A stretch of 37,542 bases of DNA from Negativicutes bacterium. GTDB lineage: Bacteria > Bacillota_C > Negativicutes > Sporomusales_B > JARLHX01. The first letter of the stretch is position 1. Each line of letters begins with the position of its first letter. The notes beneath the pieces are model-generated. The model did not search any database. It was not told where the DNA came from and saw only the letters and a program-made list of their open reading frames with translations. Positions 8,757 to 17,868 of this stretch are shown piece after piece. Both the position numbers and the translations under genes were made by a program. The stretch is taken from contig JARLHY010000150.1 of assembly GCA_031292015.1 (NCBI GenBank), positions 1 to 37,542 on the forward strand, given 5' to 3'.

Positions 8757-10028
8757 ATGCGATTGCTACGAAAATTGATCTTTTGTCTATTGGCGGTAAC
8801 GGCTGCGGTCTTGGCTCCCCCATTGTTTTCGGAGGCAGGGCCTCACGACAAGATTTTGCTGACATGGTCGCCGCTGGAAAATGTGGTTACCTATGAAGTA
8901 GAAGTCGCGACTGTGCCGGTGAGCGATAATCGGGCGCCAGCGCCGGCTCGGATGGTTGCCTATGATACGACGCAGGTTGCGGCGCCGGGGATTGAAATAG
9001 ACCGTACTCTGTTCGATGGAGGCATGATCGACCATCTTTATTATCGCGTGCGGCCGCTCGGTCTCGACAAACGGCCGCTTGGACCGTTCAGCGAACCGCG
9101 GCGGCTGGCGGAGGGAACGATGAATCCGGCCCGTCCTTATACTACCGCGAACTATTACGGCCGACCGGTTCTGCTGTACCCAGCCTATTCATGGATTCCG
9201 GTCCTCGGGGCGAGTCGCTATAAGGTTGAGGTGCTGAACCGGCAGCCGGATAATCCCAGCGCGTCGGCAGCTGCGAGTTCCATTGTGAACACATATATGG
9301 TCGAAGGCTGGAATCAGTTCGACTGCTACGATTTTTACCCTTATGTCGACGCCGGAACCTATTATTGGAGGGTCCTGGCCCTGGACGACAGCAATAATCC
9401 GGTTGGCAGCTACTCTGTGCCTGTTCCGTTTACGGTTTCCAGCGGACCCTACCGGTTTGCCGCCTTAGGCGACAGCATCACCCACGGCGGCGGCGCGGTC
9501 TCCAGTCCTCCTTCCGACCGCCGCTACGACTACACCTCATACCTGCCCTTCCCGGTGAAAAATCTCGGGAAAAGCGGCGATACCATCGACACCACGGTGG
9601 AGCGGTTTGATCATGATGTGCTGCCGTTTAAGCCCAAGTACCTCTTTATTTTAGCCGGCTCGAACAGCCTGCGGGGCGGAGAGCCTGCCGAGAACATTAT
9701 CGCCGGGCTGGAGACTCTCAATGAGAAATGCCGCGCCAATGACATTGTGCCGATCTTTTTGACTCTTCCTCCGGTAAATCCGGATCAGATCAGTGTTGTC
9801 TTCGGCGAGGAAACGGCCGACGGCTGGCAGGAGAGGCAGGCGGAGGTCAACGCCTTTATCCGCAAACAAAACTATGTTGTCGATATAGCCCCCCTGCTTA
9901 CCGATGAACACGGACTGTTGCCGGTCCAGTACGCGACCGACGGACTGCATTACGATATTCCCGGGAAGAAGATCATTGCCCGGGAAATTCTCCGCTACAC
10001 CTACAAGATTGGTCTAGTGCGACAGTAA
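8757..10028 (+). CDS. Secreted SGNH/GDSL-type hydrolase with beta-sandwich N-terminus
   Basis: About 423 residues. A signal peptide occupies the first 25 or so (hydrophobic LIFCLLAVTAAVLAPP). Two fibronectin-III-like segments follow (roughly residues 30-115 and 130-225, each with YxxxV and YYxRV/YYWRV patterns). The SGNH domain starts with ALGDSITHGG (Ser240), then FILAGSNSL (Asn303) and DGLHYD (Asp395, His398). Such enzymes hydrolyse esters, often acetyl groups on polysaccharides; the substrate is unknown. ATG 8757 follows GGAGG with only 2 bases between, while a TTG at 8763 has the ideal 8-base distance, so the true start may be two codons later. Own promoter and terminator: monocistronic. 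Confidence 0.8.
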   Translation: MRLLRKLIFCLLAVTAAVLAPPLFSEAGPHDKILLTWSPLENVVTYEVEVATVPVSDNRAPAPARMVAYDTTQVAAPGIEIDRTLFDGGMIDHLYYRVRPLGLDKRPLGPFSEPRRLAEGTMNPARPYTTANYYGRPVLLYPAYSWIPVLGASRYKVEVLNRQPDNPSASAAASSIVNTYMVEGWNQFDCYDFYPYVDAGTYYWRVLALDDSNNPVGSYSVPVPFTVSSGPYRFAALGDSITHGGGAVSSPPSDRRYDYTSYLPFPVKNLGKSGDTIDTTVERFDHDVLPFKPKYLFILAGSNSLRGGEPAENIIAGLETLNEKCRANDIVPIFLTLPPVNPDQISVVFGEETADGWQERQAEVNAFIRKQNYVVDIAPLLTDEHGLLPVQYATDGLHYDIPGKKIIAREILRYTYKIGLVRQ

Positions 10029-10051
10029 AAGAATACCGGTCGAAGGAATTG

Positions 10052-10081
10052 CAGCCACCGCAGATGCGGTGGCTGTTTTTT
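10052..10081 (+). terminator. Rho-independent terminator of the hydrolase gene
   Basis: CAGCCACCGC (10052-10061) pairs perfectly with GCGGTGGCTG (10066-10075) around AGAT and is followed by six T. Confidence 0.95.
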
Positions 10082-10108
10082 GTGGAGCGATGTCGGCTGG
10101 CGGCTATC

Positions 10109-10174
10109 TTGATGCAATCTTGACGGTTATGGCCCTATTCTTTACCCCATGCTGACGCCAAGCCGTGGTAATAT
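10109..10174 (+). promoter_or_regulatory. Candidate KdpE-type operator and promoter of the tiny-gene operon
   Basis: TTGATG (10109) and TTGACG (10120) form a direct repeat with an 11-base period, the spacing used by OmpR-family dimers. TAATAT at 10169-10174 is a fair -10 and there is no good -35. The second repeat starts 49 bases before the -10, exactly as in the kdpF promoter region. KdpE as the binder is inferred from the adjacent kdp genes. Confidence 0.5.
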
Positions 10175-10217
10175 CGAACTGAAAACACAAGATCAATGAT
10201 TTTAGGAGGAGAAAAAC

Positions 10218-10379
10218 ATGAGCATGGCAACACTGCTGCTGATCAAAATCGCTCTGGGACTGGCGGCGATGGCGTTGGCCTGCGCCATCTGTGTCACAGC
10301 AAAAAAAGCCGTCACAGCAGGAAAGAAAGTTGCGGCGTTCGTCACCGGTTACTGCAGGACCCGTTTTTATCAGGCCTGA
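10218..10379 (+). CDS. Small membrane protein, 53 residues, kdp-associated
   Basis: ATG 10218 follows a strong TTAGGAGGAG site. The product has one hydrophobic helix (about residues 4-26, rich in Leu and Ala, with two Cys), then a basic tail with KKAVTAGKKVAAF and CRTRF. I recognise no family. It is the first gene after the candidate KdpE-type promoter and is followed 30 bases later by the 32-residue peptide gene, so it is probably part of the potassium response. Its function is unknown. Confidence 0.6.
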   Translation: MSMATLLLIKIALGLAAMALACAICVTAKKAVTAGKKVAAFVTGYCRTRFYQA

Positions 10380-10409
10380 AAGTTAAACAAAACAAGGAGG
10401 GTGAGCCAA

Positions 10410-10508
10410 ATGAACGGTCATGATATCGTTCTTCTGGCAGTGGTGATGTTTGGTAGCGGTCTTTGCGCCGGGCTGATTCTCTGGCCCTATATCATGCGCT
10501 TCAGATAA
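10410..10508 (+). CDS. 32-residue single-helix membrane peptide, copy 1
   Basis: ATG 10410 has AAGGAGG (10394-10400) 9 bases upstream. The peptide has a short polar N-terminus with two acidic or polar residues, one membrane helix (residues 6-25) and a basic end, MRFR. It aligns without gaps to the peptide encoded at 17622-17720: 18 of 32 residues are identical, including G3, LLAV (8-11), MF (13-14), GL (17-18, 21-22), P26, R30 and R32. Conserved coding across two distant copies in one locus makes it a real gene. It resembles KdpF in size and layout but not in sequence. A role as an accessory or regulatory subunit of Kdp or KdpD is inference. Confidence 0.75.
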   Translation: MNGHDIVLLAVVMFGSGLCAGLILWPYIMRFR

Positions 10509-10571
10509 ATTCTCCATAACGAGAGCCCAGGCCCGCAGGCAGGATACCCGGGCCGGAAAGAAGGAGCGGGT

Positions 10572-10793
10572 ATGTTTAGCAAGACCGCTTATGCCATTAG
10601 AACCTCAACCGGAAAATACCTGTACGCCAGGATCGGCCGGCTGGGCTTACAGATCATTCAGGTGGAATCGCCGGAGATGGCACTGATCTGGATGGACCGG
10701 AAACAGGCGGAGGATCTCCTGTATCATGTCCAGCAGCATAGTGGGGAAAAGTGCGGGATTGTTCAATTCAATCTGATCGAAAAAGCTTCTTGA
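10572..10793 (+). CDS. Hypothetical soluble protein, 73 residues
   Basis: AAGGAG lies 5 bases before ATG 10572. The product is soluble, with alternating beta-like segments (AYAIRTSTGKYLYARI) and a helix around MDRKQAEDLLYHVQQH. I recognise no family. It is third in the tiny-gene operon before kdpF. The gap before it holds a GGCCCG/CGGGCC hairpin (10530-10554), and a very strong hairpin follows at 10859. A regulatory role in potassium transport is possible but not shown. Confidence 0.55.
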   Translation: MFSKTAYAIRTSTGKYLYARIGRLGLQIIQVESPEMALIWMDRKQAEDLLYHVQQHSGEKCGIVQFNLIEKAS

Positions 10794-10858
10794 GACTTCC
10801 CGCAGTGGCAAATGCGCTGTTCATCAGGAAAAAGCCAGGACAGGTACGAATTTTGTCT

Positions 10859-10903
10859 AAACCCCGGGACAGACTGCAGCCACTGCGGTCTGTCCCGGGG
10901 TTT
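10859..10903 (+). terminator. Very long GC-rich hairpin between tiny-gene operon and kdpF
   Basis: AAACCCCGGGACAGAC (10859-10874) pairs perfectly over 16 bases with 10888-10903, with an inner GCAG/CTGC. Only three T follow, and these belong to the stem. It most likely ends the tiny-gene transcript. Confidence 0.65.
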
Positions 10904-11000
10904 ACTTATACTGTGAGCGTGTACTGCCTCGTTCTGCCTGATTTACCGAAACGTTTAGGGCATACCCAAAAACGCTGGGGCCGGGCCTGTTCGGAAAATC

Positions 11001-11066
11001 TTGACGTTTTCTTGACGCTTTACCTGTTTTTCTTGTCAGCATCTTTATCGGCAGTGGAGATACAAT
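11001..11066 (+). promoter_or_regulatory. kdpFp: Candidate KdpE-type operator and kdpFABC promoter
   Basis: TTGACG at 11001 and again at 11012 form an 11-base direct repeat in a T-rich stretch. TACAAT at 11061-11066 is a good -10 and no -35 is visible at 17 bases, which suggests dependence on an activator. The spacing from second repeat to -10 (49 bases) equals that of the tiny-gene promoter. The remaining bases of 10904-11000 show nothing clear. Confidence 0.6.
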
Positions 11067-11102
11067 ATGGATATATCGGCAGAGACAGAGGAGGTATGGA
11101 AA

Positions 11103-11189
11103 GTGGCTGACTTTTGGTTGGCTGGGCTTGTAGGGGGCTTGCTCCTGTTTTATCTGATTTACGCATTACTGAAACCGGAGGAATTCTGA
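11103..11189 (+). CDS. kdpF: KdpF small subunit of the potassium-transporting ATPase
   Basis: A 28-residue single-helix peptide starting VADFWLAGLVGG and ending YALLKPEEF, the typical KdpF layout of one helix followed by a short acidic end. GAGGAGG (11088-11094) lies 8 bases before GTG 11103. An in-frame ATG at 11067 would add 12 residues but overlaps the -10 region, so it is less likely. The stop is one base from the kdpA start. KdpF stabilises the KdpABC complex in the membrane. Confidence 0.85.
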   Translation: MADFWLAGLVGGLLLFYLIYALLKPEEF

Positions 11190-11190
11190 G

Positions 11191-12897
11191 ATGATCATGG
11201 ATCTGATCCTGTTTGCCCTATATTTGGCGGTCCTGCTGCTTTTGGCCTGGCCGCTGGGCAGATATATGGCCAAGGTTTTCGCCCGCGAAAAAACACTGTT
11301 TGACCCGGTTTTACTGCCGGTGGAAAGGCTGATCTACCGTTTGGCGGGAGTAAATGCCGCGGAAGAGATGACCTGGAAGCAATATGCCGCCTCTTTGCTG
11401 GTCTTTAATCTTCTGGGCGCAGTGGCGGTGTATCTGATTGAAATTGCTCAGGGCAGCCTGCCTTGGAATCCGGAAGGATTGACCATGGTGGATCCCTGGC
11501 ATCTGGCTTTCAACACTGCGGTCAGTTTCATGACCAACACCAACTGGCAGGCTTATACCCCGGAAAGCACGATGAGCTACTTTACCCAGATGACGGCGCT
11601 GACGGTGCAGAACTTCAAGTCGGCGGCCACCGGGATGGTGGTGGCGGTGGCGCTGATGCGGGGGCTGACCCGCAAGACTACCCGAACCATCGGTAACTTC
11701 TGGGGAGATATGGTGCGCAGCGTCCTTTGGATATTGCTGCCCCTGTCCATTGTCTTTGCGCTGGTCCTTGTCCAGCAGGGCGCTATCCAGAACCTGTCCC
11801 CCTATCTGACGGTTCAGACCATGGAAGGGGCGGAGCAAAAGCTGGCGATGGGACCGGTCGCTTCCCAGGAAGCGATCAAAATGCTGGGCACTAACGGCGG
11901 CGGCTTTTTCAACGCCAACTCGGCCCACCCCTTCGAGAATCCAACGCCGCTGGCCAATTTTCTCCAGGTTCTCAGCATCTTCCTGATACCGGCGGGGCTT
12001 GTGATCACGTTTGGGCACATGGCCCGCGACAGGCGCCAGGGTTACGCCATCCTGGCGACAATGGTGCTGCTGTTTGCTCTGATGTTGACAGGCACCTATT
12101 ATTTCGAGCAGCACGGCAATCCGATGCTTGCGGACATGGGGGTGAGCAGCCCTACCGCCTTTGAAGGCAAGGAAGTCCGCTTTGGTATTGGCGGCTCGGC
12201 TTTGTTCGCCACGGTGACCACTGCCGCTTCCTGCGGCGCGGTCAACGCGATGCATGACAGTTTCACACCGATGGGCGGGTTCTTCCCGCTGGTGCAGATC
12301 AAGCTTGGCGAAATTATTTTCGGTGGCGTCGGCGCCGGATTTTACGGCATGATGATGTTCGTCGTGCTCACCGTTTTTATCGTCGGCCTTATGGTGGGCC
12401 GAACCCCCGAATACCTGGGCAAGAAAATCGAAGCCCGGGAAACCAAGATGGCCACGCTGGCTATTCTGATCCCGTCGATTTTCATTCTCACCGGCAGCGC
12501 CATCGCCTCGGTGGTCGAGCCGGGAACTTCGTCCATAGCCAATCCCGGCCCGCACGGCCTGAGTGAGATTGTGTACGCTTTTGCCTCGGCCGCCGGCAAC
12601 AACGGCAGCGCCTTCGCCGGTCTGAGCGCCAACACCATCTTCTACAATCTGATGTTGTCGGTGAACATGTTTTTTGGCCGGTTCGGGGTTATCCTGCCGG
12701 TGCTGGCGATTGCCGGCAGCCTGGCCGAGAAAAAAATTTCGCCCCCCGGACCAGGGACTTTCCCGACCACCGGCTGGCTCTTCGTCGTCGTTTTGGTGGG
12801 AGTCATCCTGATTGTCGGCGCGCTGACCTTCATGCCGGTACTGACTTTGGGTCCTGTGGTGGAGCAGCTGCTCATGCTTCAGGGAACTACCTTTTAA
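11191..12897 (+). CDS. kdpA: KdpA, potassium-binding channel subunit of the Kdp ATPase
   Basis: 568 residues, full length, with about ten membrane helices. The selectivity-filter loops are visible: [31 protein letters not shown], a third around [14 protein letters not shown], and [13 protein letters not shown]. KdpA provides the high-affinity K+ entry path and passes the ion to KdpB. GGAGG (11177-11181) lies 9 bases before ATG 11191; a second ATG two codons on is too far. It is the first large gene of kdpFABC, transcribed under potassium limitation. Confidence 0.97.
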   Translation: MIMDLILFALYLAVLLLLAWPLGRYMAKVFAREKTLFDPVLLPVERLIYRLAGVNAAEEMTWKQYAASLLVFNLLGAVAVYLIEIAQGSLPWNPEGLTMVDPWHLAFNTAVSFMTNTNWQAYTPESTMSYFTQMTALTVQNFKSAATGMVVAVALMRGLTRKTTRTIGNFWGDMVRSVLWILLPLSIVFALVLVQQGAIQNLSPYLTVQTMEGAEQKLAMGPVASQEAIKMLGTNGGGFFNANSAHPFENPTPLANFLQVLSIFLIPAGLVITFGHMARDRRQGYAILATMVLLFALMLTGTYYFEQHGNPMLADMGVSSPTAFEGKEVRFGIGGSALFATVTTAASCGAVNAMHDSFTPMGGFFPLVQIKLGEIIFGGVGAGFYGMMMFVVLTVFIVGLMVGRTPEYLGKKIEARETKMATLAILIPSIFILTGSAIASVVEPGTSSIANPGPHGLSEIVYAFASAAGNNGSAFAGLSANTIFYNLMLSVNMFFGRFGVILPVLAIAGSLAEKKISPPGPGTFPTTGWLFVVVLVGVILIVGALTFMPVLTLGPVVEQLLMLQGTTF

Positions 12898-12910
12898 AGG
12901 AGCGAATGAT

Positions 12911-14941
12911 ATGACTGCCCGCAGCAGTTTTAATAAAGAGATTTTGACGGCCGCGATCCGCGACTCCTTTTACAAACTAGACCCGCGGACCCAGTGGCGC
13001 AACCCGGTGATGTTCATCGTTTTCATCGGGGCGATTTTGACCACATGGTTCATGGCTCAGGACATTATCCGCGGTGAGATCCGCTATGTGTTTTTTACCC
13101 TGCAGATTTCGGTGTGGCTGTGGTTTACGGTGCTTTTCGCCAACTTTGCCGAAGCGGTGGCCGAAGGGCGGGGCAAAGCCCAGGCCAACGCCCTGCGCAG
13201 CGCCCGCAGCCAGACCAAGGCGAAGAAAATGGCCGGCAGCGGCACCAAGCTGGTCGACGCCGCCGAACTGCGCAAAGGGGACGTGGTGCTGGTGGAAGCC
13301 GGCGATTTCATTCCCGGCGACGGGGAAATCATCGAAGGCATGGCGTCGGTGGACGAAAGCGCCGTAACCGGCGAGTCGGCCCCGGTCATCCGGGAGTCGG
13401 GCGGCGACAAGTCCTCGGTTACCGGCGGAACCCGGGTGCTGTCCGACTGGATCAAGGTGCAGATTATGGCCAATCCGGGGGAGACCTTCCTGGACCGGAT
13501 GATTTCCCTGGTGGAAGGGGCCAAACGCCAAAAGACTCCGAACGAAATCGCCCTGACCATCCTGCTGGTCGGCCTGACAATCATTTTTCTGTTCTCGGTC
13601 GCTACCATTGAACCTTATGCCATTTACTCCGGCCTGGAGGTGTCGGTGACCGTCCTGGTAGCATTACTGGTCTGCCTGATACCAACCACCATCGGCGGCC
13701 TGCTCTCCGCCATCGGCATCGCCGGCATGGACCGCCTGCTGAAGCGCAATGTCCTGGCCATGTCCGGCCGGGCGGTGGAAGCCGCCGGCGACGTAGACGC
13801 ACTGCTGCTGGACAAAACGGGAACAATAACACTCGGCAACCGGATGGCGACCGAATTTATTCCGGCGCCGGGGGTGAGCCAGGAGCAACTGGCCGATCTG
13901 GCCCAGCTTTCCTCGCTGGCTGATGAGACACCGGAGGGCCGGAGCATCGTTGTCCTGGCCAAAGAAAAATACAACCTGCGGGAAAGGAACCTGGAGGCGC
14001 TGGGCGCCGAATTCGTCCCCTTCACCGCCCAAACCCGGATGAGCGGGGTAAATATGAAAGGCCAGCAGATCCGGAAAGGCTCGGTCGACGCCATCAAAAA
14101 ATACGTCCACGAACAGGGCGGCGAATTTCCTGAAGTGATCGACCGGTCCTGCGAAACCATCGCCAAGAGCGGCGGCACGCCGCTGGTGGTGGCCGAAGGA
14201 GTCCGGGTGGTCGGCGCCATTCACCTGAAAGACATTGTTAAAGGCGGCATCAAGGAACGGTTCCGCGATCTTCGCCAGATGGGAATCAAGACGGTGATGA
14301 TCACCGGCGACAATCCACTCACTGCGGCGGCTATCGCCGCCGAAGCCGGGGTGGACGATTTTCTCGCTGAGGCGACACCGGAGGATAAACTGCGGCTGAT
14401 CCGGGAGTACCAGGATAAAGGCATGCTTGTCGCCATGACCGGCGACGGGACGAACGACGCGCCGGCGCTGGCCCAGGCCGACGTGGGGGTTGCCATGAAC
14501 AGCGGCACCCAGGCGGCGAAAGAAGCCGGCAACATGGTCGATCTTGACAGCAATCCCACCAAACTGATCGAGGTGGTGGAGATCGGCAAGCAGCTGCTGA
14601 TTACCCGGGGTTCACTGACCACTTTCAGCGTGGCCAATGATGTGGCCAAATATTTCGCCATCATCCCGGCCATGTTTACCGCGGTCTTCCCCGTACTGCA
14701 GGTATTCAACGTCATGAGGCTTGCCACACCGGAAAGCGCTATTTTGAGCGCAGTAATCTTCAACGCCCTTATCATTATCGCTCTGGTTCCGCTGGCGCTG
14801 CGCGGGGTGAAATACCGGCCGGTGGGCGCAGAGACGATCTTGCGGCGCAATCTCCTGGTTTACGGACTGGGCGGCATTATCGCCCCCTTTATCGGGATCA
14901 AGCTGATTGACATCATCATCGTGGCGCTCGGACTGGTGTAG
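12911..14941 (+). CDS. kdpB: KdpB, P-type ATPase subunit
   Basis: 676 residues, full length. The P-type core is intact: TGES at 153-156 (actuator), DKTGT with phosphorylated Asp301, the nucleotide-binding domain, [12 protein letters not shown] and [27 protein letters not shown] precedes the ATG, 13 bases after kdpA. It hydrolyses ATP to drive K+ uptake. Ser155 within TGES is the position known in E. coli KdpB for inhibitory phosphorylation, and it is conserved. Confidence 0.97.
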   Translation: MTARSSFNKEILTAAIRDSFYKLDPRTQWRNPVMFIVFIGAILTTWFMAQDIIRGEIRYVFFTLQISVWLWFTVLFANFAEAVAEGRGKAQANALRSARSQTKAKKMAGSGTKLVDAAELRKGDVVLVEAGDFIPGDGEIIEGMASVDESAVTGESAPVIRESGGDKSSVTGGTRVLSDWIKVQIMANPGETFLDRMISLVEGAKRQKTPNEIALTILLVGLTIIFLFSVATIEPYAIYSGLEVSVTVLVALLVCLIPTTIGGLLSAIGIAGMDRLLKRNVLAMSGRAVEAAGDVDALLLDKTGTITLGNRMATEFIPAPGVSQEQLADLAQLSSLADETPEGRSIVVLAKEKYNLRERNLEALGAEFVPFTAQTRMSGVNMKGQQIRKGSVDAIKKYVHEQGGEFPEVIDRSCETIAKSGGTPLVVAEGVRVVGAIHLKDIVKGGIKERFRDLRQMGIKTVMITGDNPLTAAAIAAEAGVDDFLAEATPEDKLRLIREYQDKGMLVAMTGDGTNDAPALAQADVGVAMNSGTQAAKEAGNMVDLDSNPTKLIEVVEIGKQLLITRGSLTTFSVANDVAKYFAIIPAMFTAVFPVLQVFNVMRLATPESAILSAVIFNALIIIALVPLALRGVKYRPVGAETILRRNLLVYGLGGIIAPFIGIKLIDIIIVALGLV

Positions 14942-14985
14942 TACCGGCCCGGGCAACAAGCAGAGCGAAGGGAAGTCGATACCAG

Positions 14986-15564
14986 ATGCTGAGACAAATC
15001 ATAAGTGCAATCAGAATGCTTGTGGTGCTGACGGTTGTGTGCGGACTTTTATATCCGCTGGCGATGACCGGGCTGGCCCAGGCTGTGTTCCCCTATCAGG
15101 CCAATGGATCGATCGTGACCAGGGACGGCGCGCCGATAGGATCCAAACTGATCGGGCAAAATTTCGCCAACCCCGGCTATTTTCACGGACGTCCGTCAGC
15201 GGCGGGGGATAAAGGCTACGACGCCACCAGTTCCGGCGGGTCGAACCTCGGGCCGACCAGCAAGAAACTGATGGATACGGTAGCAGATAACCTGAAGCAA
15301 GTGCGCGGGGACAACGGCCTGGATGAAACGGCCGCTGTGCCGTCCGATCTGGTTTTGGCCTCAGCCAGCGGCCTGGACCCGGATATTACCCCAGACGCCG
15401 CTTTGCTGCAGGTAAAACGGGTTGCTGAAGAGCGAAACCTGGAGGTTTTCCAGGTCAACCAACTGGTGGCAAAGCATATTCAAGGACGCCAGTGGGGCCT
15501 ATTCGGCGAACCGCGGGTAAATGTGCTGGAACTCAACCTGGCGCTTGACGCTCTCGGTCGCTAG
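14986..15564 (+). CDS. kdpC: KdpC subunit of the potassium-transporting ATPase
   Basis: 192 residues with one N-terminal membrane helix (about 8-30) and an exported domain. Family marks are visible: GSKLIGQNFANPGYFHGRPSAA and SNLGPTSKKL, then DLVLASASGLDPDITP, where KdpC contacts the other subunits. The ribosome binding site (AAGGGAAG) is weak and the gap after kdpB is 44 bases. Last of the structural genes; the sensor gene follows 21 bases on. Confidence 0.95.
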   Translation: MLRQIISAIRMLVVLTVVCGLLYPLAMTGLAQAVFPYQANGSIVTRDGAPIGSKLIGQNFANPGYFHGRPSAAGDKGYDATSSGGSNLGPTSKKLMDTVADNLKQVRGDNGLDETAAVPSDLVLASASGLDPDITPDAALLQVKRVAEERNLEVFQVNQLVAKHIQGRQWGLFGEPRVNVLELNLALDALGR

Positions 15565-15585
15565 TCCCGCTTTGGGGGGTAAGAC

Positions 15586-17598
15586 ATGGCTGGACCAATC
15601 CGACAACAAAGCAGGCCCACACCTGAAGATATTCTGGAGCGGATTCACAAAGAGTCCCGCGGCAGGCTTACAGTATTTCTCGGCGCCGCGGCGGGGGTGG
15701 GGAAAACCTACGCCATGCTGGAGGCGGCCCATGACCGCCTCCGGGAGGGTATCGATATCGTGATCGGCTGGGTTGAGACCCACGGTCGCCAGGAGACGGA
15801 AAAACTGGCCGAGGGGCTGACGCGGATTCCGGCCAAAGCTGTCGAATACCGGGATAAAAAATTGCCTGAGATGGATATTGACGCCATTTTGGCACTAAAG
15901 CCGGAACTGGTGCTGGTCGATGAACTCGCTCACGCCAATATTCCCGGTTCCCGTCATGTGCGGCGGTTCCAGGATGTCGAAGAACTGCTGAAGGATGGCA
16001 TCAATGTTTATACCACGTTGAACATTCAGCATATCGAAAGCCTGAACGACGTTGTGGCCCAAATCACCGGCGTAAAGGTGCGGGAAACGGTACCGGACTA
16101 CATTGTCGAACAGGCCGACGCGGTGAAACTGATTGATATTCCCCCGGAAGAGCTGATCAAGCGGTTGCAGGAGGGTAAAGTATATATCCCGGGGCAGGCC
16201 GAACAGGCTTTGCGGCAATTCTTCCGGCAGGGGAACATCAACGCCCTGCGCGAGCTGGCCTTGCGCTTCACGGCCGAGCGGGTCGACAAAGACGTCAACG
16301 ATTATATGCGCGAACACAGCATCTGCGGCCCTTGGCCGATAGCCGGGCGGGTCATGGTATGCGTCAGCGCGAGCCCGTTTTCCGCCCAGCTCATCCGGGC
16401 CGCCCGGCGGCTGGCCGGAGGGCCGCAGGCCGACTGGCTGGCGGTGCATGTCGAACTTGAGCGCCAGGCACCGCTGAACGAAAAAGACCGGGAACGGTTG
16501 GCCCGAAATATCCGGCTGGCGGAGGAACTGGGAGCCAAAACCTTCACCGTGGTGGGCCGGGAGCTGATTGAAGAAGTGCTGGAAGTGGCCCGCAGTCATA
16601 ATATCGCGACCATTGTCTTCGGGAAATCACGGCACAGCCGGTGGCGGGAACTGATCTACGGCTCGACGGTCGATAAGCTTATCCGTCATAGCGGCGTGAT
16701 CAATGTTCACGTTATCCAGGGTGAAGCCGAAGCGGAGCAGGCGGTTTCGATCAAAACCGCCGTCATTACCAGGGCCACCCCTTGGCGGCATTACGGCGGC
16801 GGGATGTTCATGATGGCCGCGGTTACCGTGTTCAGTCTATTGGTTAACATAACCTCCAGCGTTGAACTGATTAATATAGCCCTTTTGTATCAGTTGCCGG
16901 TTACCCTCAGCGCTTTTTGGTGGGGCCGATGGCCGTCTTATTTCACCGCCGTCTGTTCGGTGCTTGTCTTTGATTTCTTTTTTGTGCCGCCATCCTTCAA
17001 TATGAGTATCGATGATATCCGTTACCTGTGGAGTTTCGCGACTTTTTTGATCGTGGCTTTCGTCATTGGCGGACGGACGGAGCTGCTGCGGAGGGAGGCG
17101 ACGGCGGCCCGGGTCCGGGAAAGAAGTACCCGCGCCCTCTATCACTTCAGCCGGGAAATCGCCGCAATCACCGATTTGAAAACCATAACCCGGGGAATGG
17201 CCAAACAGGCAACTGAGGCGATCAACCGGGCTGTCGCGGTCCTGCTACCGGCCGATAACGGTCGGCTCGAACTATGGTCTGAATACAACCCGAAGCTCCC
17301 GGAAGCCGAGCAGCCTGACGCCCAGTCGCCCCAGCCGCTGGCCGATTCGGCGGAAGAGGCGGTGGCGGCCTGGGCCTATCAGCATGGCCGGGTAGCCGGG
17401 AAATCCACCGAAACATTGCCTGGCGCCGACCATTTATATGTGCCGCTGAAAACAGGCGACACGATTGTCGGACTGCTGCGGATTCATATTGGTAAAAACT
17501 CGATGACAGCGGAGGAGCGGCGACTGGTGGACGCCTGGACCGGGCTTGCCGCCGTCGCCGTTGAACGGGCGCTGTTGTCAAAGAGCAAACAGGAATAA
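15586..17598 (+). CDS. Short KdpD-like sensor without kinase core
   Basis: 670 residues. It holds the KdpD N-terminal domain with GAAAGVGKTYAML (Walker A-like), a universal-stress-protein domain (about 245-375), four membrane helices (about 400-490) and a GAF domain (about 515-665). It ends at ERALLSKSKQE, just where the full KdpD at 17869 continues into its HisKA domain, and no H-box or ATPase domain follows. The protein is collinear with and very similar to the long copy, so it is a duplicate that lacks the catalytic part. It may partner with the full KdpD or act as a potassium or c-di-AMP sensing decoy; this is inference. Confidence 0.9.
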   Translation: MAGPIRQQSRPTPEDILERIHKESRGRLTVFLGAAAGVGKTYAMLEAAHDRLREGIDIVIGWVETHGRQETEKLAEGLTRIPAKAVEYRDKKLPEMDIDAILALKPELVLVDELAHANIPGSRHVRRFQDVEELLKDGINVYTTLNIQHIESLNDVVAQITGVKVRETVPDYIVEQADAVKLIDIPPEELIKRLQEGKVYIPGQAEQALRQFFRQGNINALRELALRFTAERVDKDVNDYMREHSICGPWPIAGRVMVCVSASPFSAQLIRAARRLAGGPQADWLAVHVELERQAPLNEKDRERLARNIRLAEELGAKTFTVVGRELIEEVLEVARSHNIATIVFGKSRHSRWRELIYGSTVDKLIRHSGVINVHVIQGEAEAEQAVSIKTAVITRATPWRHYGGGMFMMAAVTVFSLLVNITSSVELINIALLYQLPVTLSAFWWGRWPSYFTAVCSVLVFDFFFVPPSFNMSIDDIRYLWSFATFLIVAFVIGGRTELLRREATAARVRERSTRALYHFSREIAAITDLKTITRGMAKQATEAINRAVAVLLPADNGRLELWSEYNPKLPEAEQPDAQSPQPLADSAEEAVAAWAYQHGRVAGKSTETLPGADHLYVPLKTGDTIVGLLRIHIGKNSMTAEERRLVDAWTGLAAVAVERALLSKSKQE

Positions 17599-17621
17599 TG
17601 ATGGTTTGGGGGGAGAAAGGC

Positions 17622-17720
17622 ATGCCTGGAAACGAAATTATTCTTTTGGCTGTTGGAATGTTTTGTTTTGGGCTGGCGTTGGGGCTGCTCCTGTTTCCCT
17701 GGATTTTCCGGCTCCGGTAA
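17622..17720 (+). CDS. 32-residue single-helix membrane peptide, copy 2
   Basis: ATG 17622 follows GGGGGGAGAAAGG. One membrane helix (residues 6-25) lies between a polar start and the basic end FRLR. It is the paralogue of the peptide at 10410-10508, with identical length, no gaps and 18 identical residues. An in-frame ATG at 17601 would add seven residues but lacks homology to copy 1. It sits between the two KdpD genes, which suggests a link to KdpD signalling or to the Kdp complex. About 148 bases after it show no gene. Confidence 0.75.
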   Translation: MPGNEIILLAVGMFCFGLALGLLLFPWIFRLR

Positions 17721-17868
17721 AGCTGGCGGCCGGCTCAAAACACAGCGGGTCGGACAGGAATACCGGCCGCGATGTGGAAAAGAACACCATTGGCGACAAT
17801 TTGCCGAATTGAGTTTCGCACCTCGCTTTATCATGAGGCGATGATTGCGTGTGTTGTGGGAGCGTGTG

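Noticed and set aside
10859..11066. c-di-AMP (ydaO-type) riboswitch before kdpF
   Set aside because: None of the conserved riboswitch segments were recognised; the region is a single long hairpin and a repeat-type promoter.
11311..12555. Minus-strand open frame of about 414 codons across kdpA
   Set aside because: Antisense shadow of a clear KdpA gene; the product is low-complexity, rich in His, Arg and Gln, and has no family signature.
15586..17598. Frameshift or stop mutation as the cause of the short KdpD
   Set aside because: No HisKA or ATPase sequence follows in any frame before the next KdpD gene, and a conserved small gene begins right after the stop.
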